A program made the position numbers and the translations under genes. A stretch of 51,568 bases of DNA from Actinomycetes bacterium (lineage in GTDB: Bacteria > Actinomycetota > Actinomycetes > Nanopelagicales > Nanopelagicaceae): positions 1-51,568 of the forward strand of contig BJFY01000004.1 in the NCBI GenBank assembly GCA_014190155.1, written 5' to 3'. Below the pieces are notes generated by a model. The model was not told where the DNA came from. It was given only the letters and a program-made list of their open reading frames with translations, and ran no database searches. Shown here piece after piece: positions 6,582-13,835 of the stretch. The number at the start of each line of letters is the position of its first letter. Position 1 is the first letter of the stretch.

Positions 6582-7607
6582 ATGAACCAAGCTATCGAGG
6601 TTGTAAGCGCTCATGCTGAAGGTGAAGTTGGCGATGTCATTGTTGGTGGCGTTGGGCCAATTCCTGGCACAACTATTTGGGAACAATCTAGATTTATTGC
6701 AAAAGATGAAAGCTTGCGCAAATTTGTTTTACTCGAACCTCGTGGTGGCGTATTTCGACATGTGAATTTATTAGTGCCGCCAGTAAATCCGAAAGCAGAT
6801 GTGGCTTTTATCATTATGGAACCTGAAGATAACCCGCCAATGTCGGGCTCTAATTCAATATGCGTGGCAACTGTTGTATTGGAAACTGGAATTGTGAAAA
6901 TGGTTGAGCCAGTTACTACTTTAATAATGGAAGCTCCTGGTGGTCTGGTTTATGTGACTGCCCAATGTGAAAATGGAAAAGTAACTCAAGTGCGCGTAAA
7001 AAATGTACCGTCATTCGTTGGTGAATTAAATTTGAGTTTAGAGGTTGAAGGATTGGGACAGTTGCGGGTTGATACCGCATTTGGTGGTGATAGCTTTGTA
7101 ATCGTTAACGCGGATGATCTTGGCTTTGTGATTGCACCAGATGAAGCCTTTGATTTAGCAAGAGTTGGAATGCGGATAACTGCGGCAGCTAATCAACAAT
7201 TGAAGTTTGAACATCCAACTAATCCAGATTGGAAACATTTCTCTTTTACGCAGATAGCAAAACCCATTTTCTACGAGAACGGTCTTGCCATCAGTAAAAA
7301 TGCGGTAGCGATTCAACCCGGAAAGATTGATCGCTCCCCTACCGGTACTGGTTGTTCAGCGCGGTTAGCGTTGTTGCACCATCAAAAGGTACTGAAAGTT
7401 GGCGACTTAATGATTGGCCGTTCGATTATTGATTCGGAATTTCATTGCAAGATTGAAGAAGAAGTTATGGTCGGAAATAAGAACGGAATTATTCCATCGA
7501 TTGCTGGTCAAGCATGGATCACTGGAACTCATAAACACACTTTGGATCCAACCGATCCATGGCCACTTGGTTACAAATTAAGCGATACCTGGCCTAAAAA
7601 GCTTTAG
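6582..7607 (+). CDS. Proline racemase family enzyme (Ser/Cys type; hydroxyproline epimerase or dehydratase candidate)
   Basis: A 341-residue proline racemase-family protein. In proline racemase two cysteines act as base and acid. Here the first site is Ser88 (PPMSGSNSI, in place of MCGHG) and the second is Cys258 (SPTGTGCSAR), with Asp250 nearby. The Ser/Cys pair is known from hydroxyproline 2-epimerases acting on 4- and 3-hydroxyproline, while trans-3-hydroxy-L-proline dehydratases have Thr at the second site. It is predicted cytoplasmic. The aconitase X domain at the left edge, a family that includes cis-3-hydroxyproline dehydratase, supports a link to hydroxyproline breakdown, but the two are not in one operon. 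The start ATG is fixed by the -10 box at 6570. Confidence 0.85.
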   Translation: MNQAIEVVSAHAEGEVGDVIVGGVGPIPGTTIWEQSRFIAKDESLRKFVLLEPRGGVFRHVNLLVPPVNPKADVAFIIMEPEDNPPMSGSNSICVATVVLETGIVKMVEPVTTLIMEAPGGLVYVTAQCENGKVTQVRVKNVPSFVGELNLSLEVEGLGQLRVDTAFGGDSFVIVNADDLGFVIAPDEAFDLARVGMRITAAANQQLKFEHPTNPDWKHFSFTQIAKPIFYENGLAISKNAVAIQPGKIDRSPTGTGCSARLALLHHQKVLKVGDLMIGRSIIDSEFHCKIEEEVMVGNKNGIIPSIAGQAWITGTHKHTLDPTDPWPLGYKLSDTWPKKL

Positions 7608-7614
7608 TTTTGCC

Positions 7615-8790
7615 TTAAAAATACTTCCTAAATATTCTACGAAAAAGTAGTTTCACTTGTTCTATTGGCGAGATTTTTAAAACTTTTGCATTGGCTGGCT
7701 CATCTGGAGTGCTGACATCTTTTAGAGCAGGTGAACTTTGATCTAGTGAATCGGCGATTCGGTCAATGTTTGCAACCATAGAAAGTCCGCGCACAATTTG
7801 TTCTTGATCGGCGTCTTTAGCATCTTCAATCAGGCTTTCGGCGAGAGCAGCGCCGGCATCGCGCGCATCTGAAGTTGCGCTTTGATTTGAATCATCTTGG
7901 CTCGCACTTTCAGTTTCATATTTTGAAGAGATGGCATAGCTAACTGCGGAAAGCGCTACTGCTATTTGCTTTTTAGTGGAATCGGCAATTCCCCCACTAA
8001 CTGCAGAATCAAAAAGAGTTCGTGCAATGGTGCGCACTTGCACAACAGTATGTTCAAGTGCGATGCCACGAATATAGATCTCTTCAGCTTCATCTTTTTC
8101 GGCAGTCGGAAACCAACGCGCATGTCCACGTGCTTCAGCAGATTGGGCTCGGATTGATGGAACCTCTTCAATTAATAACCGCGCTTTTGCCAACCAACTG
8201 CCCGCTTCTTTTTGAGTAAAGCCAGCAGCAACACCTTCAGACATTGTTGCTAATAACTCAGCCGTTTTCTTACTTACTGAAGTGATTTGATCGGTTGCAC
8301 GACCCACCGGCGTATTTGGATGTGAAAAGTAAGAGAAGAAGATTGCAACAGCAGCACCAAGAAGTGTGGAACTTAATCGATGAGTTGCGGTAGAACCTGA
8401 AATACCAGGACCAATAACAATTAGTGCAGTAACCGGAACGTTTACGGATGCAACTTCGCCAAGGTGAAGTGCGCGAGCAACTACCGAGCAGAGAATTACA
8501 GTTGTGCCGACAGCGATAAAACCAAAACTAAAGATAGAAACTGCAAATATTGCAACGGCAGATCCAATTGCGGTACCGACAATTTGGCCGAAACCTTCTC
8601 GGAGTGATTTATGTAGTGAGATGCGAATACTTAGCACGCAAACAATTGCCGCAACTAATCCGCCCTTATAAATAATGAGATCGCCAAGTTGCCATGCCAC
8701 GGCGCCAGCAAGCCCCGCGATGGCAATTTGCCGAACCCAGATATGACGATCGGTACCGAGTTTTATTAAGCGTTTGAATACTCTCTTCAT
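7615..8790 (-). CDS. FUSC / aromatic acid exporter family membrane protein
   Basis: A 391-residue protein. The first 170 residues contain about six hydrophobic helices (residues near 20-40, 45-60, 75-95, 100-120, 130-145 and 148-165), with GGLVAAIVCVLSIR and the Arg/His-rich SLHKSLREGFGQIVGTAIG typical of the FUSC (ArAE/DUF939) family. A long soluble helical C-terminal half follows. It is an inner-membrane protein, predicted to export aromatic acids or similar compounds; the substrate is unknown. It ends 7 bases from the convergent racemase-family gene and is divergent from the old yellow enzyme gene, sharing a 98-base promoter gap with it. Confidence 0.8.
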   Translation of the reverse strand: MKRVFKRLIKLGTDRHIWVRQIAIAGLAGAVAWQLGDLIIYKGGLVAAIVCVLSIRISLHKSLREGFGQIVGTAIGSAVAIFAVSIFSFGFIAVGTTVILCSVVARALHLGEVASVNVPVTALIVIGPGISGSTATHRLSSTLLGAAVAIFFSYFSHPNTPVGRATDQITSVSKKTAELLATMSEGVAAGFTQKEAGSWLAKARLLIEEVPSIRAQSAEARGHARWFPTAEKDEAEEIYIRGIALEHTVVQVRTIARTLFDSAVSGGIADSTKKQIAVALSAVSYAISSKYETESASQDDSNQSATSDARDAGAALAESLIEDAKDADQEQIVRGLSMVANIDRIADSLDQSSPALKDVSTPDEPANAKVLKISPIEQVKLLFRRIFRKYF

Positions 8791-8876
8791 TTGTTTCCAA
8801 GTTTAGAGAGTTCTGCATATTTATCTTGAATTTGCGTGCGATTCCCCTCGATTGTGAGATATCAGAGGTAAGTAAA

Positions 8877-8882
8877 TATAAT
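8877..8882 (+). promoter_or_regulatory. -10 box, leaderless start of the old yellow enzyme gene
   Basis: A consensus TATAAT ends 6 bases before the ATG at 8889, so the transcript should begin at the start codon. TTGTGA at 8852-8857 is a possible -35 element with 19-base spacing. No ribosome-binding site lies between. It would drive the plus-strand run that starts with the oxidoreductase. Confidence 0.6.
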
Positions 8883-8888
8883 TAGGGC

Positions 8889-9953
8889 ATGACAAACCTC
8901 TTCGATCCGATAACACTTCGGAAAACTACTTTCCAAAACCGCGTCTGGGTTTCGCCGATGTGCCAATACAAGGCAAATGATGGCTTAATCAGCGAATGGC
9001 ACTTTGCACACTTAAATGCATTTGCAACTGGTGCACCTGGATTGATTATGGTTGAAGCATCCGGGGTAGTTCCAGAAGGCCGAATCTCGTTAGGTTGCAC
9101 CGGGATTTGGAACGATGAACAAGCAAAAGCTTTCAAGCCCATTATTAATTTTGCACACTCGCAAAATGTGAAGATTGGAATCCAATTAGCCCATGCTGGT
9201 CGGAAAGCTTCAACGATGCGTCCTTGGGATGATCATCAAATCGCTGCCGCAAATGAAGGTGGTTGGGAAACCATTTCAGCTTCACCGCTTGCATATAGCA
9301 AGATGCCGGTACCACGCGCTTTAAAAATTCCAGAAATTCATGCGCTTACTAGCTCTTTTGTTGATGCTGCACTACGCGCGGTTGCGGTCGGTTTTGATGT
9401 TGTGGAAATTCATGCAGCTCATGGATACCTTTTCCACCAATTTTATTCACCGCTTTCAAATAAGCGGAGTGATGAGTACGGCGGTTCGTTTGAAAACCGA
9501 ATTCGTTTCCTATTGGAGACAGCAAAAGCGGTAAGAGCTGCAATTCCTACCGATACCGTTTTGTTTGTTCGCATTTCCGCATCCGATTGGGTTGAGGGCG
9601 GCTGGAACATCATTGACGCAGTCGAACTAAGTAAGGAGCTAGCAGAATTAGGTGTTGATTTAATTGATACATCTTCGGCCGGAAATAGTCCCGATCAGAA
9701 AATTAAAGTTGAACCAGGCTTCCAAGTGCCATTCGCGACTGCGATTCGCACCGAGGTTGGAATTCCAACATCTGCAGTTGGCTTAATCACGACTCCGGAA
9801 CAAGCGCAACACATCGTTGAAAATAACGAAGCCGATGCGATTTTTCTTGCACGGGAAATGATTCGCAATCCAAGATGGGCGTTAAGCGCTGCTGAAAAAT
9901 TAGGGGTAAAGATTAAATGGCCAGCGTCGTTAGAACGTGGCCAAACCTTATGA
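8889..9953 (+). CDS. NADH:flavin oxidoreductase, old yellow enzyme family (YqjM-like)
   Basis: A 354-residue FMN-binding TIM-barrel ene-reductase. It belongs to the thermophilic-like/YqjM class because of VSPMCQY, with Cys25 tuning the flavin, IQLAHAGRKA, and the substrate-binding pair His175/His178 in EIHAAHGYL. RSDEYGGSFENR and the C-terminal AIFLAREMIRNPRW (phosphate binding and arginine finger) complete the signature. It reduces activated C=C bonds using NAD(P)H in the cytoplasm. The natural substrate is unknown. The stop codon overlaps the next gene's ATG (ATGA), so it is co-translated with a glutamine amidotransferase. Confidence 0.93.
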   Translation: MTNLFDPITLRKTTFQNRVWVSPMCQYKANDGLISEWHFAHLNAFATGAPGLIMVEASGVVPEGRISLGCTGIWNDEQAKAFKPIINFAHSQNVKIGIQLAHAGRKASTMRPWDDHQIAAANEGGWETISASPLAYSKMPVPRALKIPEIHALTSSFVDAALRAVAVGFDVVEIHAAHGYLFHQFYSPLSNKRSDEYGGSFENRIRFLLETAKAVRAAIPTDTVLFVRISASDWVEGGWNIIDAVELSKELAELGVDLIDTSSAGNSPDQKIKVEPGFQVPFATAIRTEVGIPTSAVGLITTPEQAQHIVENNEADAIFLAREMIRNPRWALSAAEKLGVKIKWPASLERGQTL

Positions 9954-10675
9954 AGCGCGCGCTATTTATCGATCATGATCACATAACCAATGGCGGTTTA
10001 ATTCAACATCAATTCGAAGCGCGTGGATTTGAAGTTACGAAATTTTTAGTTGTTCCGGAAGCTTCATATGAAGCACCCAATGTTGTAGCAACATTTCCAG
10101 ATTTTTCGAATTTTGATGTAATTGTTCCGATGGGTGCACCTTGGGGAGTTTGGGAAGATGGCCGCATTGGTAATTGGTTGCTTCCTGAATTGAAATGGCT
10201 AAAAAATGTTCATAACGCAGGTATCCCAATTTTTGGAATTTGTTTTGGTGGTCAACTAATGGCGCGTGCGCTAGGTGGATCGGTAGCACGCGGACCCAAA
10301 GCAGAAGTTGGTTGGTATCCGTTAATGAGTGATGACCAATCAATAATTCCTAATGGACCATGGTTTCAATACCACTGGGATCGGTGGGTAACCCCAAAAG
10401 GCGCTACCGAAATTGCGCGCACTCCGATTGCCTCTCAAGCGTTCATTATGGGTAGGACTTTAGGATTGCAGTTTCATCCAGAGGTAAATATCAATGTATT
10501 AAATTTGTGGTTGAGTCTAGAAAGTGGCTGCGTAGAGGTGGAAGGCGAAGGCTTAAATTTAGAAATATTACGAGCCCAAACTATTGCTGAAGAGCCCAGC
10601 GCCAATATTCGTGCGATTAACTTGGTTAATTACTTTCTCAAGAGCATTGCTACCGCTGATATCAAACCGGTTTAG
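9950..10675 (+). CDS. Class I glutamine amidotransferase-like protein
   Basis: A 241-residue stand-alone GATase1 domain starting at the ATG that overlaps the preceding stop (9950). A longer reading from 9917 adds 11 residues inside the upstream gene and is not preferred. The triad is Cys98 in GICFGGQLMA, His176 and Glu178 in LQFHPEVN. It releases ammonia from glutamine, or uses the fold to hydrolyse gamma-glutamyl compounds such as gamma-glutamyl-putrescine. No synthetase domain is attached, as in GuaA-like side-family proteins. The acceptor is unknown. Downstream is an unrelated class II amidotransferase after a 58-base gap. Confidence 0.88.
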   Translation: MKRALFIDHDHITNGGLIQHQFEARGFEVTKFLVVPEASYEAPNVVATFPDFSNFDVIVPMGAPWGVWEDGRIGNWLLPELKWLKNVHNAGIPIFGICFGGQLMARALGGSVARGPKAEVGWYPLMSDDQSIIPNGPWFQYHWDRWVTPKGATEIARTPIASQAFIMGRTLGLQFHPEVNINVLNLWLSLESGCVEVEGEGLNLEILRAQTIAEEPSANIRAINLVNYFLKSIATADIKPV

Positions 10676-10733
10676 TTGCATAAATGGCTATAAGATTTAG
10701 CAATCGCTTTAATAGGGAAAAGGTCAAATAGAA

Positions 10734-11477
10734 ATGTGCCGCTTGCTTGGCTTTGTTTCGGATCAGAAGCGCAATTTTCCGGAACTTTTCGGCAACGATT
10801 TTCAAGAGTTTGTTGAATTATCCAAAGTTCATCATGATGGTTGGGGAATTTCTAATATCGATAGCGATGAAAAAGTAGCGCAAATGACCCGCGAGCCAAT
10901 AATGGCTGCCTCTAGCGACAAATTCAAAGATAAAATCGCAAATCTTTCTACTGATGGTGCGCTACTTCATATTAGGTGGGCAACCCCTGGGTTGCCGATT
11001 AAAGAAGAAAACTCCCATCCATTTATTTATAAAGATATTACTTTCACTCATAACGGAGCAATCCGACCAGCTACTGCACTAAATGATGAGATTGATCCAA
11101 AGTATCTTGCATTATGCCAAGGTGATACAGATAGCGAGCAATATTTCTATTTCATATTAACGGAAATTGATAAATCTGATTTCATTACGGGAATCAAGAA
11201 CGCCGTTAACTACGTAAGAAAGAATAAAGATTATTCAAGCATCAATGGAATGGTAATGAGCGAAGATTATTACGTTGTAATCGCTGAATACGACTTGACT
11301 GAGATTCCTGCAATTTTCAATGAAGACTATTACGAACTTAAATTTAAAAAGAGCCAAGATAGCGTGATGGTCGGCTCAAGTGGTTGGAATCAAGATGGAT
11401 GGGAAATTTTGCCAAACCACCACCTATTGGTGGTTAATCGAAAGACTCTTAATGTTGAAATTATTAAGTTGGATTGA
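10734..11477 (+). CDS. Class II glutamine amidotransferase
   Basis: A 247-residue N-terminal-nucleophile amidotransferase of the GATase_4/EgtC-like group. The initiator Met is followed by Cys2 (MCRLLGF), which becomes the nucleophile after Met removal. HHDGWGIS near 33, HIRWATPG near 79 and FTHNGAI near 104 are the usual glutamine-binding and oxyanion motifs. It has no attached synthase domain. It could act as an amidohydrolase on a gamma-glutamyl amide, as EgtC does in ergothioneine synthesis, but the ergothioneine genes are not nearby. It is coupled to the GNAT gene downstream (TGATG). A TTTAAT at about 10709 may be its -10 box. Confidence 0.88.
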   Translation: MCRLLGFVSDQKRNFPELFGNDFQEFVELSKVHHDGWGISNIDSDEKVAQMTREPIMAASSDKFKDKIANLSTDGALLHIRWATPGLPIKEENSHPFIYKDITFTHNGAIRPATALNDEIDPKYLALCQGDTDSEQYFYFILTEIDKSDFITGIKNAVNYVRKNKDYSSINGMVMSEDYYVVIAEYDLTEIPAIFNEDYYELKFKKSQDSVMVGSSGWNQDGWEILPNHHLLVVNRKTLNVEIIKLD

Positions 11478-12193
11478 TGAGCAATATAAAAGTTCGGGAA
11501 TTGAAATTACTTCCCGAACAGAGCGCCGGTCGTGAAATATTCGATATCACTTGGCCGGTAATCGGCGGTACTGAAATCACACCAAATCTCATGCAAGCAT
11601 TTGTCCATAACGGAGCCTATTTTGTTGGTGCTTACGATGGCGAGAAAATTGTCGGAGCCACATTTGGCTTCATCGGCACCGCTGGCGGCATTCATTTACA
11701 TTCACATATGTCCGCTGTGCTTGTTGATTATCGAGATCGCGGAATTGGTGCGTTAATGAAACGCCATCAATTAACTTGGGCTTACGAACATAAGATTCCT
11801 TTTATTACTTGGACTTTTGACCCGCTAGTAAAGCGAAATGCAAAGTTAAACATCCTCAAATTAGGGGTAGAAGTCGCGAGTTATCACCCGAATTTTTACG
11901 GGGTAATGCCAGATTTAATTAATGCTGGCGATGATTCAGATCGTTTAATGGCGAAATGGGTGGTTGGACCAACCTCGCCAAATGAAAAATCACTCACAAC
12001 TACTATCCCCGATAGCGCAATCACTATTTCAGTCCCGGAGGATATTGTGAAGTTACGCGAAACGAATTTGGCAGAAGCAAAATCTGCACGAGTTAGAGTC
12101 AGAGAAGAATTTCTTGCCGCTTTCAATGATGGCTATCAAGTTATGGGTTTTTCAGATGAAGCCGGATATGTATTAACGAAAGGGACAAAATGA
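11477..12193 (+). CDS. GNAT family acyltransferase (COG3375-like), partner of the racemase-type enzyme
   Basis: A 238-residue protein from the ATG at 11477, which overlaps the previous stop by one base. A TTG at 11474 would add one residue. The GNAT core is visible as IVGATFGFIG, then the acetyl-CoA loop DYRDRGIGALMKRHQ (R-x-x-G-x-G/A pattern), then ITWTFDPL and a conserved NPFYGVM-like region (HPNFYGVMPD). This arrangement resembles the GNAT proteins commonly paired with N-acylamino-acid racemase/OSBS-like enzymes, where the acyltransferase succinylates or acetylates D-amino acids. The start of the enolase-family gene overlaps its stop (ATGA). The acyl donor and acceptor are not known. Confidence 0.8.
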   Translation: MSNIKVRELKLLPEQSAGREIFDITWPVIGGTEITPNLMQAFVHNGAYFVGAYDGEKIVGATFGFIGTAGGIHLHSHMSAVLVDYRDRGIGALMKRHQLTWAYEHKIPFITWTFDPLVKRNAKLNILKLGVEVASYHPNFYGVMPDLINAGDDSDRLMAKWVVGPTSPNEKSLTTTIPDSAITISVPEDIVKLRETNLAEAKSARVRVREEFLAAFNDGYQVMGFSDEAGYVLTKGTK

Positions 12194-13296
12194 AGATAGC
12201 CGAATATGAGTTCCGCATAATTCATTTGCCGCTAGTTCGGCCATTCCGCACTTCATTTGGAACTCAAACCAGTCGCGAAGTCTTGATGGTAAAGGTAACT
12301 ACTTCAGAAGGCGTGGTTGGATGGGCTGAATGTGTTGCAATGTCTGTGCCGCTCTACTCCCCTGAATATGTTGCTGGATGTTTAGAGACTATGCAGAAAT
12401 TCTTAATCCCAGCGTTAAATAAAGTTGGAGATTTTCGCGCTGAAGATGTTGCGACAATCCTAAAACCATATCTCGGTGCGCAGATGGCGAAAGCCGCCTT
12501 GGAAACTGCAATTTTGGATGCTCAACTCCGCATCGAAGGAATTTCACTTGCGAAATATCTAGGTGCAACTAAGACCAAGGTTGAATGTGGAGTTTCGGTT
12601 GGAATTGCACCTTCTATGGGTGCGTTAATCGAAGAAGTAACTTCATACATCGATGCTGGATATCGCCGAATTAAATTAAAGATCGAACCAGGTTGGGATA
12701 TCGAGCCGGTAAGAGAAGTTAGAAAACTCTGGCCGGAAATGCGATTACAAGTAGATGCAAATCAAGCGTATTCGCGTAGCGATGGCGCACATCTTGCAAA
12801 GTTAGATCCTTACGATTTATTGCTGATTGAACAACCACTTGATGAACACGACATCCTTGGCCACGCAGAATTGGCAAAAGTTGTAAGAACGCCGATTTGT
12901 TTAGATGAATCGATAACTTCACTTCGCGCCGCCGAAGACGCGCTAGCGCTTAAAGCAACCACAGTTATAAACATCAAACCAGGTCGAGTTGGTGGATATA
13001 TAGAATCAGTGAAAATTCATGATCTTTGCGTTAAAGAATCGATTCCAGTTTGGTGCGGTGGCATGTTAGAAACCGGTATTGGTCGTGCGGCAAATCTTGC
13101 TTTAGCTGCGCTACCAGGATTCACTTTGCCAGGTGATACCTCGGCTTCATCTCGCTATTTTAAGCAAGACATTACGACGCCATTTGAAATGAACGATGGC
13201 TACCTAAATGTGCCAACTACACCAGGAATTGGCGTAACCCCAGATATGGATTTCTTAGATTCAATAACAACTTCTAAGGAATTAGCTAAAAATTAG
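12190..13296 (+). CDS. Enolase-superfamily N-acylamino acid racemase / OSBS-like enzyme
   Basis: A 368-residue member of the muconate-lactonising subgroup. Catalytic residues are Lys162 and Lys164 (RRIKLKIEPGW), metal ligands Asp189 (QVDANQ), Glu214 (LIEQPLD) and Asp239 (CLDES), and Lys263 (INIKPGRVGG). This is the NAAAR/NSAR type of o-succinylbenzoate synthase fold, about 370 residues long. A shorter, distinct MenC lies inside the menaquinone cluster at 36474, so this copy is probably not needed for menaquinone. Its coupling to a GNAT acyltransferase favours racemisation of N-acylated amino acids (D-to-L salvage). The last 15 bases overlap the convergent TauE-like gene. Confidence 0.85.
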   Translation: MKIAEYEFRIIHLPLVRPFRTSFGTQTSREVLMVKVTTSEGVVGWAECVAMSVPLYSPEYVAGCLETMQKFLIPALNKVGDFRAEDVATILKPYLGAQMAKAALETAILDAQLRIEGISLAKYLGATKTKVECGVSVGIAPSMGALIEEVTSYIDAGYRRIKLKIEPGWDIEPVREVRKLWPEMRLQVDANQAYSRSDGAHLAKLDPYDLLLIEQPLDEHDILGHAELAKVVRTPICLDESITSLRAAEDALALKATTVINIKPGRVGGYIESVKIHDLCVKESIPVWCGGMLETGIGRAANLALAALPGFTLPGDTSASSRYFKQDITTPFEMNDGYLNVPTTPGIGVTPDMDFLDSITTSKELAKN

Positions 13297-13650
13297 CTTA
13301 AGACTTACTAGGAGTAGCAATACTCCGAAACCGCGTGTAACCCAAACGTTGCCAAGTGATAAACCAAGCTTCGCCCCAAAAAATGCAGTTACAAATATTC
13401 CGGCTGCAATAGCTAAGCCCACTTTTAGATCAACATCTCCTGCTTTGTAATACTTCATTACTGCCAAAATTCCAACAGGTAGGAGCATCGAAGTAAGAGA
13501 TGTGCCGATAGCTTTTGAAGAAGAGAACTTTAAGAAGAAAATTAACATCGGCACGATAATAATTCCACCGCCAATCCCAAATAAACCAGAAGCTATTCCC
13601 GCAGTTCCACCAATTAACAGTGCTGTTAACATCACCATCAGATCTGGCAC
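13282..13650 (-). CDS. Half-size TauE/SafE family membrane protein
   Basis: A 122-residue protein with about four hydrophobic segments. The N-terminus carries the family hallmark GLFGIGGGIIIVPML (near 22-37) and KAIGTSLTSML (near 45-55). Standard TauE/SafE sulfite or anion exporters have about 250 residues and two such repeats, so this is a single repeat that would have to dimerise. No disruption or second half is seen on either side: the tRNA-Tyr gene lies 33 bases upstream and the convergent racemase-type gene overlaps its end. It is a plausible intact half-transporter; the substrate is unknown. Confidence 0.8.
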   Translation of the reverse strand: MPDLMVMLTALLIGGTAGIASGLFGIGGGIIIVPMLIFFLKFSSSKAIGTSLTSMLLPVGILAVMKYYKAGDVDLKVGLAIAAGIFVTAFFGAKLGLSLGNVWVTRGFGVLLLLVSLKLIFS

Positions 13651-13682
13651 GCTGACTCCTCAATCTTTGAAAACTTTAAAAC

Positions 13683-13767
13683 TGGTGGCGGGTGAAGGAT
13701 TTGAACCTTCGAAGGCATTGCCGGGGGATTTACAGTCCCCTCCCATTGGCCGCTCGGGCAACCCGCC
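13683..13767 (-). tRNA. tRNA-Tyr (GUA)
   Basis: An 85-base tRNA with a long variable arm. Acceptor arms GGCGGGT and ACCCGCC pair perfectly, and an encoded CCA follows (13685-13683). The anticodon loop reads CTGTAAA with anticodon GTA between stem arms GGGGA and TCCCC. The T-loop is TTCAAAT with stem AAGG/CCTT. The class II variable arm (GGCAATGCCTTCG region) agrees with tyrosine. Confidence 0.95.
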
Positions 13768-13835
13768 GTGAAACTATTCAACGCTGAAGTCTAAAGGTAT
13801 GACCAATGTTTGGCAAAAAAGTTCTTATTTACCAA

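Noticed and set aside
9917-9949. Longer N-terminus for the class I amidotransferase
   Set aside because: The extra 11 residues overlap the old yellow enzyme coding end; the ATG at 9950 gives the usual 4-base overlap and the family-type N-terminus.
12190-13296. Annotation as the menaquinone menC
   Set aside because: A separate menC is embedded in the men cluster at 36474, and this copy is coupled to a GNAT gene and has the longer racemase-type sequence.
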